DNA of 8,006 nt from contig CAZWFW010000046.1 in the NCBI GenBank assembly GCA_964633445.1, positions 1 to 8,006 on the forward strand, read 5' to 3'. Of this stretch, positions 1 to 6,754 are shown one piece after another (position 1 is the stretch's first letter; each line of letters begins with the position of its first letter). Both the position numbers and the translations under genes were made by a program. Below the pieces are notes generated by a model, which was not told the DNA's origin, ran no database searches, and saw only the letters and a program-made list of their open reading frames with translations. This DNA is from CAZWFW01 sp964633445 (lineage in GTDB: Archaea > Undinarchaeota > CAZWFW01).

Positions 1-440
1 ATGGCGCTGGTAAAGTTGATAGGTGGCTAAGTAATTTAAAATATGTTAAGCATTGCCATTGCGGCTACTTTGTTATCTCTGAGGACAATAAAAAAGAAAG
101 ATGTAAGATTTGTAAAAGAGAGCTGCTTATTTCGGGTCCTATTTGGACTAGAGAGTTGCATAATGAGAAATTTATTAAGAAAGCTGGCAAAGACGTGCTA
201 GGAAAATTATATGAAATTTTGCTAGGAGAAGCCAGGCCTGATGCGCCCATATTCTACTACAATATTCATAAAAGATGTAAGAAATTAAGGATAACTCCTC
301 CAGGGATTAATGAAATCGTTGAAGAGATAAAGAGCAGAGGGTATTTTGCTTGCAGGGTACATTTTGAAAAAGAACCATGTATAAAAACTAATATAAGTCT
401 GAAGGAACTTGAGATGATATTAAAAACTAGACAAAAATGA
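1..440 (+). CDS. trm1: tRNA (guanine26-N2/N2)-dimethyltransferase Trm1, C-terminal part (5' end cut by the window)
   Basis: The reading frame is open from base 3 to the stop at 438-440, giving about 145 C-terminal residues. Trm1 uses S-adenosylmethionine to make N2,N2-dimethylguanosine at position 26 of tRNA in the cytoplasm. The visible part matches the Trm1 C-terminal domain. It has a cysteine cluster (HCHCG near residues 17-21, CKIC at 34-37) that resembles the family's zinc site. A GPIWTRELH stretch corresponds to the family's GPLW...LH motif. Near the end, a RVHFEKEPCIKTN segment matches the HF..xxIKT signature. The methyltransferase domain lies outside the window, so catalytic residues cannot be checked. 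The first cysteine pair is C-x-C rather than the more usual C-x-x-C; His17 could be a ligand instead. The stop overlaps the start of the next gene (ATGA), which suggests co-transcription and translational coupling. Confidence 0.88.
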   Translation, partial: GAGKVDRWLSNLKYVKHCHCGYFVISEDNKKERCKICKRELLISGPIWTRELHNEKFIKKAGKDVLGKLYEILLGEARPDAPIFYYNIHKRCKKLRITPPGINEIVEEIKSRGYFACRVHFEKEPCIKTNISLKELEMILKTRQK

Positions 441-973
441 AAAAACTGATATCAGCGATCTTTATGCTTAAGGATGTGCCAAGAATTGGATGGGTGCAAA
501 GAGGTGTGCCCTTGGATATTGCTGAAAATGTTGCTACTCATACATTGCTTGTTATCACATTTTCATTACTTATTGCTGAGGAAGTTGCTAAAAAAAGAAA
601 AATTGATAAAGAAAAGGTTTTAATAATAGCGTTGTTGCATGATGTTGAAGAGAGCAAGATGAATGATATCCCAAAGTTTTTAAAGGAAAAGTTGAATTAT
701 GAAAATGCTAAAAAGGATGTTTTAAAGAAAATTTTTGAAGATTTGCCTGGGGACTTCATGGACAAATATCTAAGTTACCTTCTTAAGGATAGTATAGAGA
801 GGCAAATTGTTGAAGCTGCTGACAACTTAGCAATGCTATATGTTGCAAGAGTTTATAAAAGGAATTATCCAAATGTTGAAGAAATCGAGAAATTTGCTTT
901 AAGAAGACTTGAAGAGTCACCCAAGGATTTGAAGAGGGTCATAGAAAAACTAGTTCAACTCTTTTCTAACTAG
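437..973 (+). CDS. HD-domain phosphohydrolase, YfbR/HDDC2-like (probable 5'-deoxynucleotidase)
   Basis: This is a 178-residue, all-helical HD-superfamily protein. The metal-binding pattern is visible: His35 in ENVATHT, the His68-Asp69 pair in LLHDVEES, and Asp129 in EAADN. The ENVA-H signature and the acidic residues right after HD are typical of the YfbR/HDDC2 branch, whose studied members remove phosphate from deoxynucleoside 5'-monophosphates. The substrate here is inferred from family only. Length fits the family. ATG 437 lies in an ATGA overlap with the upstream trm1 stop and no strong Shine-Dalgarno is seen, so translation is probably coupled. The last 24 bp also encode the C-terminus of the convergent GH57 gene. 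No signal peptide or membrane segment is seen, so it should be cytoplasmic. Confidence 0.85.
   Translation: MKKLISAIFMLKDVPRIGWVQRGVPLDIAENVATHTLLVITFSLLIAEEVAKKRKIDKEKVLIIALLHDVEESKMNDIPKFLKEKLNYENAKKDVLKKIFEDLPGDFMDKYLSYLLKDSIERQIVEAADNLAMLYVARVYKRNYPNVEEIEKFALRRLEESPKDLKRVIEKLVQLFSN
945..949 (-). terminator. T5 tract directly after the GH57 stop
   Basis: On the minus strand GTTTTTCTAT follows the GH57 stop codon at 950-952 directly. It is a plausible U-tract terminator placed inside the coding end of the opposing HD gene. Confidence 0.35.
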
Positions 974-2425
974 TTCCTTAATCTTCTTCTTAGCCTCCTC
1001 TGGATCGCAATTCTCCAATCTTCTAATTTCATCTGCAAGATTTTTATTGTTAACGCAAAACTCTATCCACTTTGCGAAGTCACCTTTCCTTAGGTGGTAC
1101 TCGAAGCTTTTATTATCAACTTTATCTATAGCCTTTAGAAATCCTACAAGACTTCTAACCTTAACACCGTTTCTGAAATAGAAAGAATCTTTTGCAGGCT
1201 TAGCCAAATGTTTAATTCTATTTTCGAAATCGTGCAGGATATCGAAAAGATTTACAAAACTGTCATATGGCGAATTGTAATGGCTAAAGTAACTATGTAC
1301 TTCTCCAGGTGCTCCGCCAGCGGTAAACATATAATAAAGATGATCGCTTGTTTGCAAATAGCGCCAGATTCTTATTAATTCGTCATCTTCAATCTCCTTA
1401 ACATACTCTAAATCCTTAATCATAACATAGCACGCCCACTGCATTGTATTTCCCAGCCAGCAACTTGTATCACGCTCAATGTCTGCCCATGAAACAGTTT
1501 CTCCAAGCTCAAATACATCAATTTCTCCTACAGGCTCATATTTGCTTGAAACTTCGCGAGGGGTTGAAAAATTTAAATGTCTCCATTTCAAAATTTCATC
1601 AAAAACATGCCTTAGAAAATCGTGAATACCACTTTCAGGCCAGTGATGCTCGCCAAATGTTTCATAATCAGGAAAAACCGCTATGTATTGGCCAGGAGTA
1701 GCCGCAAGCCATGCCGCATATTTATCAGCGGTTAAGGGCCACTCGTCCCACCACCTCGCAGAAAATCTGAACCCAATGTCGTCCGTTAGCCTATAGTTTC
1801 TTAATAGGATCTTTATTTTCTTGCAGTATTTTGGTTTATAAACGTAATTCGGAGAATTACCGTTCAAAATTCTCTCAACACCCTCGGTAAATATAGCCTC
1901 AAATCCAAGTTCTTCAGCAACTCTAGCAATAACATTGTTGTAAAGCAATTCTGTATTTTCGAAGGTTACTGGCTTGTAACCAAAAATATCTTTTATAGCT
2001 TGTCTATGCATCTCAATTTGCTCAATAAACTCGCTTTTATCTTCATATAAGCTTGCTAAGGAATGATAATAAGTTTGAGCAAGAAATTCCACACATTTAG
2101 TTTCAGCCAGCTGTTTGAACGAGTCAAGCAAATCTTTATCGTAGCGTTCACATTGCTCAATGAATATTCCTGAGATGCTATATGCAACTTTGACTTTCCT
2201 TCTCTCTTTTTTGTGCTCATCAATAGCTTCGAGAATTATTTGATTTGCGGGATAATAGCACTTTCTTGCAACTCTTTCAAAGATTTCTTTATTCTTTGCG
2301 TTATCGAAATAAAAATCGAAGAGACTTTTCTGATTGCAATCAAGATATCTGAGTTTATCCCAATAGAATGCTTTCTTCAGCCTAAATGGTTGATGAACCT
2401 CAAATACGAAGCATATATCTACCAT
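950..2425 (-). CDS. Glycoside hydrolase family 57 protein (alpha-amylase / glucanotransferase type)
   Basis: The protein has 491 residues from ATG 2425. Family GH57 acts on alpha-glucans such as glycogen, starch or maltodextrin. Motif 1 is EVHQPF (HQP at 11-13). The likely nucleophile is Glu159 in FENTELLYN, and the likely acid/base is Asp253 in PDYETFGEH. These resemble the archaeal MJ1611-like amylase branch. After the barrel and helical part, about 75 C-terminal residues (from FYFRNGVKVRS, with EYHLRKGDFAKWIEF) look like the DUF5752-type domain often attached to such enzymes. No signal peptide is present, so it should act inside the cell on storage glucan. An in-frame TTG at 2437 and GTG at 2434 would add 3-4 residues. 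ATG 2425 is preferred because it begins directly at the family's first strand and has a GGTG six bases upstream. Exact specificity (amylase, branching or transferase) cannot be read from sequence. Confidence 0.9.
   Translation of the reverse strand: MVDICFVFEVHQPFRLKKAFYWDKLRYLDCNQKSLFDFYFDNAKNKEIFERVARKCYYPANQIILEAIDEHKKERRKVKVAYSISGIFIEQCERYDKDLLDSFKQLAETKCVEFLAQTYYHSLASLYEDKSEFIEQIEMHRQAIKDIFGYKPVTFENTELLYNNVIARVAEELGFEAIFTEGVERILNGNSPNYVYKPKYCKKIKILLRNYRLTDDIGFRFSARWWDEWPLTADKYAAWLAATPGQYIAVFPDYETFGEHHWPESGIHDFLRHVFDEILKWRHLNFSTPREVSSKYEPVGEIDVFELGETVSWADIERDTSCWLGNTMQWACYVMIKDLEYVKEIEDDELIRIWRYLQTSDHLYYMFTAGGAPGEVHSYFSHYNSPYDSFVNLFDILHDFENRIKHLAKPAKDSFYFRNGVKVRSLVGFLKAIDKVDNKSFEYHLRKGDFAKWIEFCVNNKNLADEIRRLENCDPEEAKKKIKELVRKELN
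974..991 (+). terminator. T-rich stretch after the HD gene
   Basis: The HD gene stop (971-973) is followed by a pyrimidine-rich TTCCTTAATCTTCTTCTT stretch. It is a possible termination zone of the trm1-HD transcript and lies within the coding end of the GH57 gene. The T runs are short, so confidence is low. Confidence 0.3.
2413..2418 (+). promoter_or_regulatory. Candidate TATA box of the DHH-UPF0147 operon
   Basis: ATATAT lies about 26 bp before a predicted start site near 2441, which leaves a leader of about 8 nt before ATG 2449. It sits inside the 5' coding end of the divergent GH57 gene. It is predicted from motif and spacing only. Confidence 0.4.
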
Positions 2426-2431
2426 TTTCAA

Positions 2432-2435
2432 CACC
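2432..2435 (-). promoter_or_regulatory. Possible Shine-Dalgarno of the GH57 gene
   Basis: On the minus strand GGTG lies six bases before ATG 2425. It can pair with the archaeal anti-SD CACCUCC. This supports ATG 2425 over the upstream TTG and GTG codons, because the GTG at 2434 is itself part of this motif. Confidence 0.4.
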
Positions 2436-2448
2436 AAATGTTAAAACA

Positions 2449-3441
2449 ATGAGATATGCAAACCTTATAAACTTTTTGAAGAAGTTTACCCATAGTAAGG
2501 TACTAATACTCTGCCACCAGAATGCAGACATTGACGCTGTGGCTAGTGCTTTTGCTTTGAAGAAGCTTCTTGAGAAGATTAACGTCAGGGAGGTGGAAGT
2601 TGGTGTTGCAAAAAGCGTTAGTAAGCATGCGAAGATATTCTTAGATAAGCTTGGCATTTACAATCTTAAGATTAATCCTGAGCTAAAAAATTATGATTTG
2701 ATAATTCTTTTGGACACCTCGTCAAAAACGCAAGTAGAACCCTTGAATATTAAGGAAGTCAGCAACAAACTTGTTGTGATTGATCACCACACATTTTCCC
2801 AAAGAATAGATGCCAAATTTTCAATAATTGATGAGGAGGCTTCGTCCACAAGCGAACTTATCTATGAAATTTGGAGAAAATCAGGCATGAACATCGAGAA
2901 GGATGTAGCTATTCTAATACTAGCAGGTGTTTTAGCAGACACAGCTTTTCTAAGATATGCGACACCAAAATCTTTAGAAGTTGTAAGGGAATTGTCCAGA
3001 TTTGCTAGCGTAGATGATGTTAAAAAAATTATCTCTGAGGAAATGGATTTGAGTGAAAAGATGGCGAGGTTACTTGGTGTTAAAAGAGCAAAAATAGACA
3101 GAGTAGGGAATCTCGTTGTTGCTTTCTCTTTAGCCAAATCCCATGAAGCAAGCGTTGCAAAGGCTTTAATAGATGCTGGTGCTGATGTATCTTTTGTTTT
3201 TAACACATGTAATAAAATTAAAATTTGCGCTAGAGCAAGAAAAAGCGCTTATAACGCTGGTATTGACATAGGTAAACTTTTAGTTGATCTAGCTAATTTT
3301 TTTGGAGGAGAGGGAGGAGGACATGGCACTGCTGGGGGAGCAACGTTTAATAAAAACATAAATATCAATACATTAGAAGAAAGTATTAAAATGTTAATTG
3401 AAAAGTACGCAAAGGGTGGTAAAGATGAAGGAAGTAGCTGA
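2449..3441 (+). CDS. DHH/DHHA1-family phosphoesterase (NrnA/RecJ-like)
   Basis: The protein has 330 residues from ATG 2449. DHH motif I is HQNADIDAVAS (His23, Asp27, Asp29). Motif II is LLDTSS with Asp89, motif III is IDHH (Asp112-His114), and motif IV is LADT with Asp174. The C-terminal DHHA1 substrate-binding domain carries GGGHGTAGG at 289-297. All expected Mn-binding residues appear present, so it should be active. Members of this superfamily hydrolyse short oligonucleotides (nanoRNase), pAp or cyclic dinucleotides, or act as RecJ exonucleases; the size fits a two-domain NrnA-like enzyme, but the substrate is unknown. An in-frame ATG at 2386 would add 21 residues, yet it sits deep in the opposite gene and the added part does not look like a DHH N-terminus. 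The gene overlaps the next one by 17 bp, so the two probably form an operon. Confidence 0.88.
   Translation: MRYANLINFLKKFTHSKVLILCHQNADIDAVASAFALKKLLEKINVREVEVGVAKSVSKHAKIFLDKLGIYNLKINPELKNYDLIILLDTSSKTQVEPLNIKEVSNKLVVIDHHTFSQRIDAKFSIIDEEASSTSELIYEIWRKSGMNIEKDVAILILAGVLADTAFLRYATPKSLEVVRELSRFASVDDVKKIISEEMDLSEKMARLLGVKRAKIDRVGNLVVAFSLAKSHEASVAKALIDAGADVSFVFNTCNKIKICARARKSAYNAGIDIGKLLVDLANFFGGEGGGHGTAGGATFNKNININTLEESIKMLIEKYAKGGKDEGSS
2465..2471 (-). promoter_or_regulatory. Candidate TATA box of the GH57 gene
   Basis: On the minus strand TTTATAA, preceded by AAAAAG, lies about 26 bp before a predicted start site near 2442. That gives a leader of about 17 nt that includes the GGTG before ATG 2425. 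The box is inside the 5' coding end of the DHH gene. Confidence 0.45.
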
Positions 3442-3673
3442 AACTATCAAAATGCTTCAGGATCTGTTAAATTTTCAAATTCCAAAGAATGTTAAAAAAT
3501 CTGTTTCCGAAGCCAAAGAAATTCTTGAGGGGGAGGGATCTTTAGCATTAAAAGCCAGTAAAGCGATTTCTGTGCTAAGCGAGATTGATGGTGACCCAAA
3601 TTTACCTATTATGGTAAGGACAAAGATATGGGATATCATTAGCAAGTTAGAGCCATTGACAAAGGATAGTTAA
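3425..3673 (+). CDS. UPF0147 family protein
   Basis: This is a small helical protein of 82 residues. It matches the archaeal UPF0147 family in length and in its C-terminal signature GDPNLPIMVRTKIWDIISKL; the family ends with a similar LPxxxRTxxWDIxSxLE pattern. No biochemical role is established for the family to my knowledge. ATG 3425 is preferred over TTG 3398 because the family begins near this Met and GGGTGGT lies just upstream as a probable ribosome-binding site. The first 17 bp overlap the end of the DHH gene, so the two are likely co-transcribed and translationally coupled. There is no signal peptide or membrane segment. Confidence 0.85.
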   Translation: MKEVAETIKMLQDLLNFQIPKNVKKSVSEAKEILEGEGSLALKASKAISVLSEIDGDPNLPIMVRTKIWDIISKLEPLTKDS

Positions 3674-3675
3674 AC

Positions 3676-3701
3676 TTATATATTATTTCTTTGATATAAA
3701 A
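3676..3701 (+). promoter_or_regulatory. Candidate TATA boxes upstream of sepF
   Basis: The 38-bp gap after the UPF0147 stop holds two TATA-like stretches: CTTATATATTA (about 3675-3685) and GATATAAAAG (about 3692-3701). With a spacing of about 26 bp, the first points to a start near 3706 and the second to one near 3722. The first fits a TTG start at 3712, while the second would leave only the GTG at 3730. sepF may therefore be transcribed independently of the operon before it. Confidence 0.4.
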
Positions 3702-3706
3702 GAGGT
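3701..3706 (+). promoter_or_regulatory. Shine-Dalgarno favouring TTG 3712 as sepF start
   Basis: AGAGGT ends five bases before TTG 3712 and is the best ribosome-binding site in this gap. The competing GTG 3730 has only GGGGGTAGGT just upstream. It therefore favours, but does not prove, the longer SepF. Confidence 0.4.
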
Positions 3707-3711
3707 AAAGC

Positions 3712-4176
3712 TTGAAGGGGGTAGGTTTTGTGAACATAAAACTGGTAGATAAGTTGGCGAAGGTTTTCAAGAGTAAAGAGATGGAAAAAGTTGTTGAGGA
3801 ACCTTCCTCTAAAAAGGAAAGTGAATACATAACACTAGACTGGGATGAAGAAAAAAAAGTTGAGAGACCTGATTATTATGTTAAGGTTATGACTTTGATG
3901 ACAACAGCGGATGTTGATGCCATACTGGATGAATATAGAACTTTAAAGAAAATTATAATTGTTAAAGTAGCTTCAGAGTTGGCTAAAAACAAACCTGAGC
4001 TGAAGAGATATATTAAGAGATTTCAGAAGACATGCATGAACATTAATGGCGATATTGTTGCAATGTCTGAGGATTTGTTTATTTTATCTCCACCTAAAAT
4101 TGCAATTGAGAGAAGAAAAGTCGAGGAGGTTAAGGAGGAGAAGGAAACCCAAGCACAAGTCACCTCAGGCGAATAA
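3712..4176 (+). CDS. sepF: Archaeal cell division protein SepF
   Basis: SepF anchors FtsZ to the membrane at the division site in FtsZ-containing archaea. The core at about residues 54-134 runs from YYVKVMTLMTTADVDAI to GDIVAMSEDLFILSPP, which matches the SepF/DUF552 fold with its conserved GDI...ilsPp end. The N-terminus (NIKLVDKLAKVFKSK) can form a short amphipathic helix, as expected for the membrane-targeting segment. A charged linker follows, and the C-terminal tail is rich in Lys and Glu. The start is uncertain. TTG 3712 has GAGGT six bases upstream and gives 154 residues. GTG 3730 begins right at the amphipathic helix and gives 148. Downstream, the last 17 bp overlap the convergent fttA gene. 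ftsZ is not in the window. Confidence 0.87.
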   Translation: MKGVGFVNIKLVDKLAKVFKSKEMEKVVEEPSSKKESEYITLDWDEEKKVERPDYYVKVMTLMTTADVDAILDEYRTLKKIIIVKVASELAKNKPELKRYIKRFQKTCMNINGDIVAMSEDLFILSPPKIAIERRKVEEVKEEKETQAQVTSGE

Positions 4177-6040
4177 TTTCTAAATTTTTTGGAGCATGAG
4201 TCTCTGCTCTTAACATGCTTCTTATCGCACTTGCAAACTCTAAGCATTTCTGACTTTCTCCATGACAAATTATAACTTTTTGAGGTTTGGGAACTATTTT
4301 TGAAACATATTTTAGTAGGGAATTTCTATCTGCATGTCCGGAGAATCCTTTTATTGTATGTACTTTCATTTCCATTTTTATGCTTATCTTTTTTCCTTCT
4401 TCCTCCATTGTTAATACTCTCAAACCGTCCTGTATTTGTCTACCTAAAGTACCCTGAGCTTGATAGCTGACAAAAACTAAGGAATTCTTTGCATCTTCTG
4501 CAAGCCATCTGAGGTATTCAACGCTGGGCCCCCCTGTTAGCATACCTGATGTTGCAATTATAATGCAGGGATCCTTTGATTCGGCAATTTCCTTGCGCTC
4601 ATCACTACCTCCAACTCTTTCGAAAAATTCTGAAAGGAAGGGATTCTTATTTTTTCTTAAAATAGAGCTTTGAAGTGGCGTTGATAGAAATTCAGGATAG
4701 ATGGTATGTATTGCAGTTGCCTCCCAAATTAATCCATCTAGGTATACTGGAACATTCTCCACAACATCTCGCCTTATGAAGTCATCAAGCAAAACCATCA
4801 ATTCCTGAGCCCTACCAACAGCATTTGCAGGAATGAGAACTTTACCCTTACTCTTTATAGTTTCATTTATAACTCTCGCAAGCTCCTCTTCAGCTTTCTG
4901 TCTTGGTGGCTGAACATCTTCCTTCCCACCGTAAGTACTCTCAATTATTAGAGTTTCAACCCTGTGAAACTCACAGTTTGCAGGATTAAGCAATCTTGTT
5001 CTGCTAAACTTCAGATCCCCTGTATAAACGATGTTGTGCAAACCCTCTCCAATATGCAAATGAATTATTCCAGATCCTAAAATGTGACCAGCGTTATATA
5101 AAGTAAGCCTTATGTTTGGCGCTATGTCCGTCACTTCCCCATAGTTTAGAGTATAAACGTGTCTTATTGTCTTTCTTATATCTTCCTTTGAAAATGGGGC
5201 TTCCTTCCCACCCTTATAGGCTACTTCAATGTAATCAATTAGTAGGAGAGACATCAACTCACGTGTTGGGGCTGTGCAATATATAGGAGCATCGCACTGA
5301 TATCTATACAAGTATGGCAGGCTCCCGCAATGATCTAGGTGAGCGTGGCTTATTACTATAGCATCTAAATCCTCTATTCTAAATTCTGGAACATTAAAAA
5401 ATGGGAATGCATTTTGCAATGAGGCTACATTGACACCGCAATCCAAAAGCACATTGCTTTCATTCGTTTGGATAAGTATGGCGCTCCTCCCCACCTCCCT
5501 AAAACCACCTAACGCTGCTACGCGGATCCATGAAATCTTTTCTTTGCTTTTTTTGTGAATTTCTCTTCCAAGTTTATCCAGAAATTTCACTCTTTTCTTG
5601 ATGTCTGAATAAGTTAAATACCTCACAGCATCTATGGTTCTGGAACTTATGAGAGAAGCTCTCAGAATTTCTGGGGTCCATTTAATTTCCTTTTTTAGTT
5701 CTCTAAGCAAAGTTCCAGATTTTCCAATTATTAACCCTGGTCTTTCAGCTTCTATAATAACTTTGCTTATTTCAGGCAAAAATTTTATCTTTCTTATTCC
5801 AGCCTCTTTTGGAAATTTTTCCTTTATAATTCTCTCTGCCTCTTCCTGAGGGGGTAGAATTGAAGGATCTGCCCTGATTTCAACTCTTTTCTTAATTTTC
5901 TTAACAAGATTTCTTAACTTACTCATATCAACATCAATATTTTTGGCATAAACAATAATCTCGGGTCCTTCAAAGAGTATTTTAGTTATTTCAGCATCAG
6001 ATAGAGTATCCCTTATCTTGCTAAGCAACTCCCTTACCAT
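4160..6040 (-). CDS. fttA: Transcription termination factor FttA (aCPSF1), KH-MBL-beta-CASP ribonuclease
   Basis: This is a 626-residue protein, close to the usual family length. FttA/aCPSF1 is the archaeal endo- and 5'-3' exoribonuclease that terminates transcription at U-rich 3' ends. The N-terminal part (about 1-150) holds the KH domains, with a GLIIGKSG loop at 102-109. The metallo-beta-lactamase core follows, with Asp200 (LLLDCG), HAHLDH at 232-237, His319 (NAGHILGS) and Asp342 (YTGDLKFS). The beta-CASP insert begins after Glu367 (IESTYG) and includes ANAVGRAQE at 405-413. Late motifs are FSGHADR with His569 and CHGE with His593. All zinc and catalytic residues are present, so it should be active. 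The C-terminal PKNLEIIRLR matches the conserved dimerisation tail. ATG 6040 is 17 bp behind the psmB stop with no clear promoter between, so it is probably the second gene of a psmB-fttA operon. Confidence 0.96.
   Translation of the reverse strand: MVRELLSKIRDTLSDAEITKILFEGPEIIVYAKNIDVDMSKLRNLVKKIKKRVEIRADPSILPPQEEAERIIKEKFPKEAGIRKIKFLPEISKVIIEAERPGLIIGKSGTLLRELKKEIKWTPEILRASLISSRTIDAVRYLTYSDIKKRVKFLDKLGREIHKKSKEKISWIRVAALGGFREVGRSAILIQTNESNVLLDCGVNVASLQNAFPFFNVPEFRIEDLDAIVISHAHLDHCGSLPYLYRYQCDAPIYCTAPTRELMSLLLIDYIEVAYKGGKEAPFSKEDIRKTIRHVYTLNYGEVTDIAPNIRLTLYNAGHILGSGIIHLHIGEGLHNIVYTGDLKFSRTRLLNPANCEFHRVETLIIESTYGGKEDVQPPRQKAEEELARVINETIKSKGKVLIPANAVGRAQELMVLLDDFIRRDVVENVPVYLDGLIWEATAIHTIYPEFLSTPLQSSILRKNKNPFLSEFFERVGGSDERKEIAESKDPCIIIATSGMLTGGPSVEYLRWLAEDAKNSLVFVSYQAQGTLGRQIQDGLRVLTMEEEGKKISIKMEMKVHTIKGFSGHADRNSLLKYVSKIVPKPQKVIICHGESQKCLEFASAIRSMLRAETHAPKNLEIIRLR
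4185..4190 (+). terminator. T-tract terminator after sepF
   Basis: A run of six T lies eight bases beyond the sepF stop. Archaeal RNA polymerase terminates at U-rich tracts, helped by FttA, so this is a plausible 3' end. It lies inside the coding end of the opposing fttA gene. Confidence 0.45.
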
Positions 6041-6057
6041 TTTCTAAAAATTGAGTT

Positions 6058-6678
6058 TTATTTTGTTTTAGCCAACTTCCTTATATCTTCTTCACTGAAC
6101 CTCTTAAACTCCTTCTCTGTTATAATTACCATATCAATCCCATCTCCTGTGGCAGCATCTCTTTTTAATGCGGAGCTCATAGCCTTTAAAGCCAGCTTTA
6201 CAGCATTCTGCATCTCCATATCCTCCCTATATTCAGACTCAAGAACACCATAAGCTACAGGCGAACCAGATCCAGTTGATGAAAATTTCTTCTCGCAAAT
6301 GCCTCCTAATGGGTCTAATTCAAAAATCCTAGGCTTGCTGTCGTAACCTCCCACAATAAACTGAGTGTAAAATGGGAAAAGCCTTTCATTATGCAATATG
6401 TTAGCAAGTAATGTTGTTAAGCCCTTAATAGTTATTCTTTTTCCAATGGTCATCCTATATATTTTAGATTCAGCTATTAACCATCTAACTATGGCCTGAG
6501 CATCACCGACAAGACCAGCAGTTGTTATTGCTACGTGTTCATCGATTTTGTAAATTTTCCTAGCCTCTTTATCCGATACAAAAAATCCCATAGTAGCCCT
6601 CTTGTCAGCTGCCAACACAATGCCATCACTATATATTAATCCTACCGTTGTAGTTCCCTTCAGATATTTCTCTTTCAT
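6058..6678 (-). CDS. psmB: 20S proteasome beta subunit (threonine protease)
   Basis: This is a 206-residue proteasome beta subunit. Fourteen beta subunits form the two inner rings of the archaeal 20S core and cut proteins delivered by PAN or other ATPases. A short propeptide (MKEKYLKG) precedes TTTVG; cleavage after Gly8 exposes the catalytic threonine as residue 1. In mature numbering Asp17 (AADKRAT) and Lys33 (EARKI) are present, and the family's GSGSPVAYGVLE and TGDGIDMVIIT segments are clear. The active site is complete, so this is a catalytic beta subunit. The start is ATG 6678, with a predicted leader of only a few bases. It lies upstream of fttA on the same strand with a 17-bp gap. From memory, Methanocaldococcus jannaschii shows the same neighbours (MJ1237-MJ1236). 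Confidence 0.97.
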   Translation of the reverse strand: MKEKYLKGTTTVGLIYSDGIVLAADKRATMGFFVSDKEARKIYKIDEHVAITTAGLVGDAQAIVRWLIAESKIYRMTIGKRITIKGLTTLLANILHNERLFPFYTQFIVGGYDSKPRIFELDPLGGICEKKFSSTGSGSPVAYGVLESEYREDMEMQNAVKLALKAMSSALKRDAATGDGIDMVIITEKEFKRFSEEDIRKLAKTK

Positions 6679-6703
6679 CTTACTAAAAATTCCAACTACA
6701 ATA

Positions 6704-6716
6704 CTTAATAAATATT
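6704..6716 (-). promoter_or_regulatory. Candidate promoter of psmB-fttA
   Basis: On the minus strand AATATTTATTAAG holds a TATA-like TTTATTA. A 26-bp spacing puts the start near 6683, only about 5 nt before the psmB ATG at 6678. The operon transcript is thus probably almost leaderless. It is divergent from the PHP gene promoter. Confidence 0.5.
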
Positions 6717-6724
6717 AACGTAAG

Positions 6725-6734
6725 TTATTTAAAA
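6725..6734 (+). promoter_or_regulatory. Candidate promoter of the PHP-domain gene
   Basis: TTATTTAAAA is centred about 26 bp before ATG 6755, so transcription should begin at or next to the start codon. No Shine-Dalgarno is seen, which fits a leaderless mRNA. Confidence 0.5.
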
Positions 6735-6754
6735 GTTTAAATTTTAGCAGTAGT

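Noticed and set aside
2386..2448. Longer DHH protein starting at ATG 2386
   Set aside because: The extra 21 residues are antisense to the GH57 N-terminus, lie upstream of the predicted start site and do not resemble a DHH N-terminal strand.
2862..3206. 114-residue minus-strand open frame inside the DHH gene
   Set aside because: It is a shadow of a clearly conserved gene, rich in Ser, Thr and Ala with no domain.
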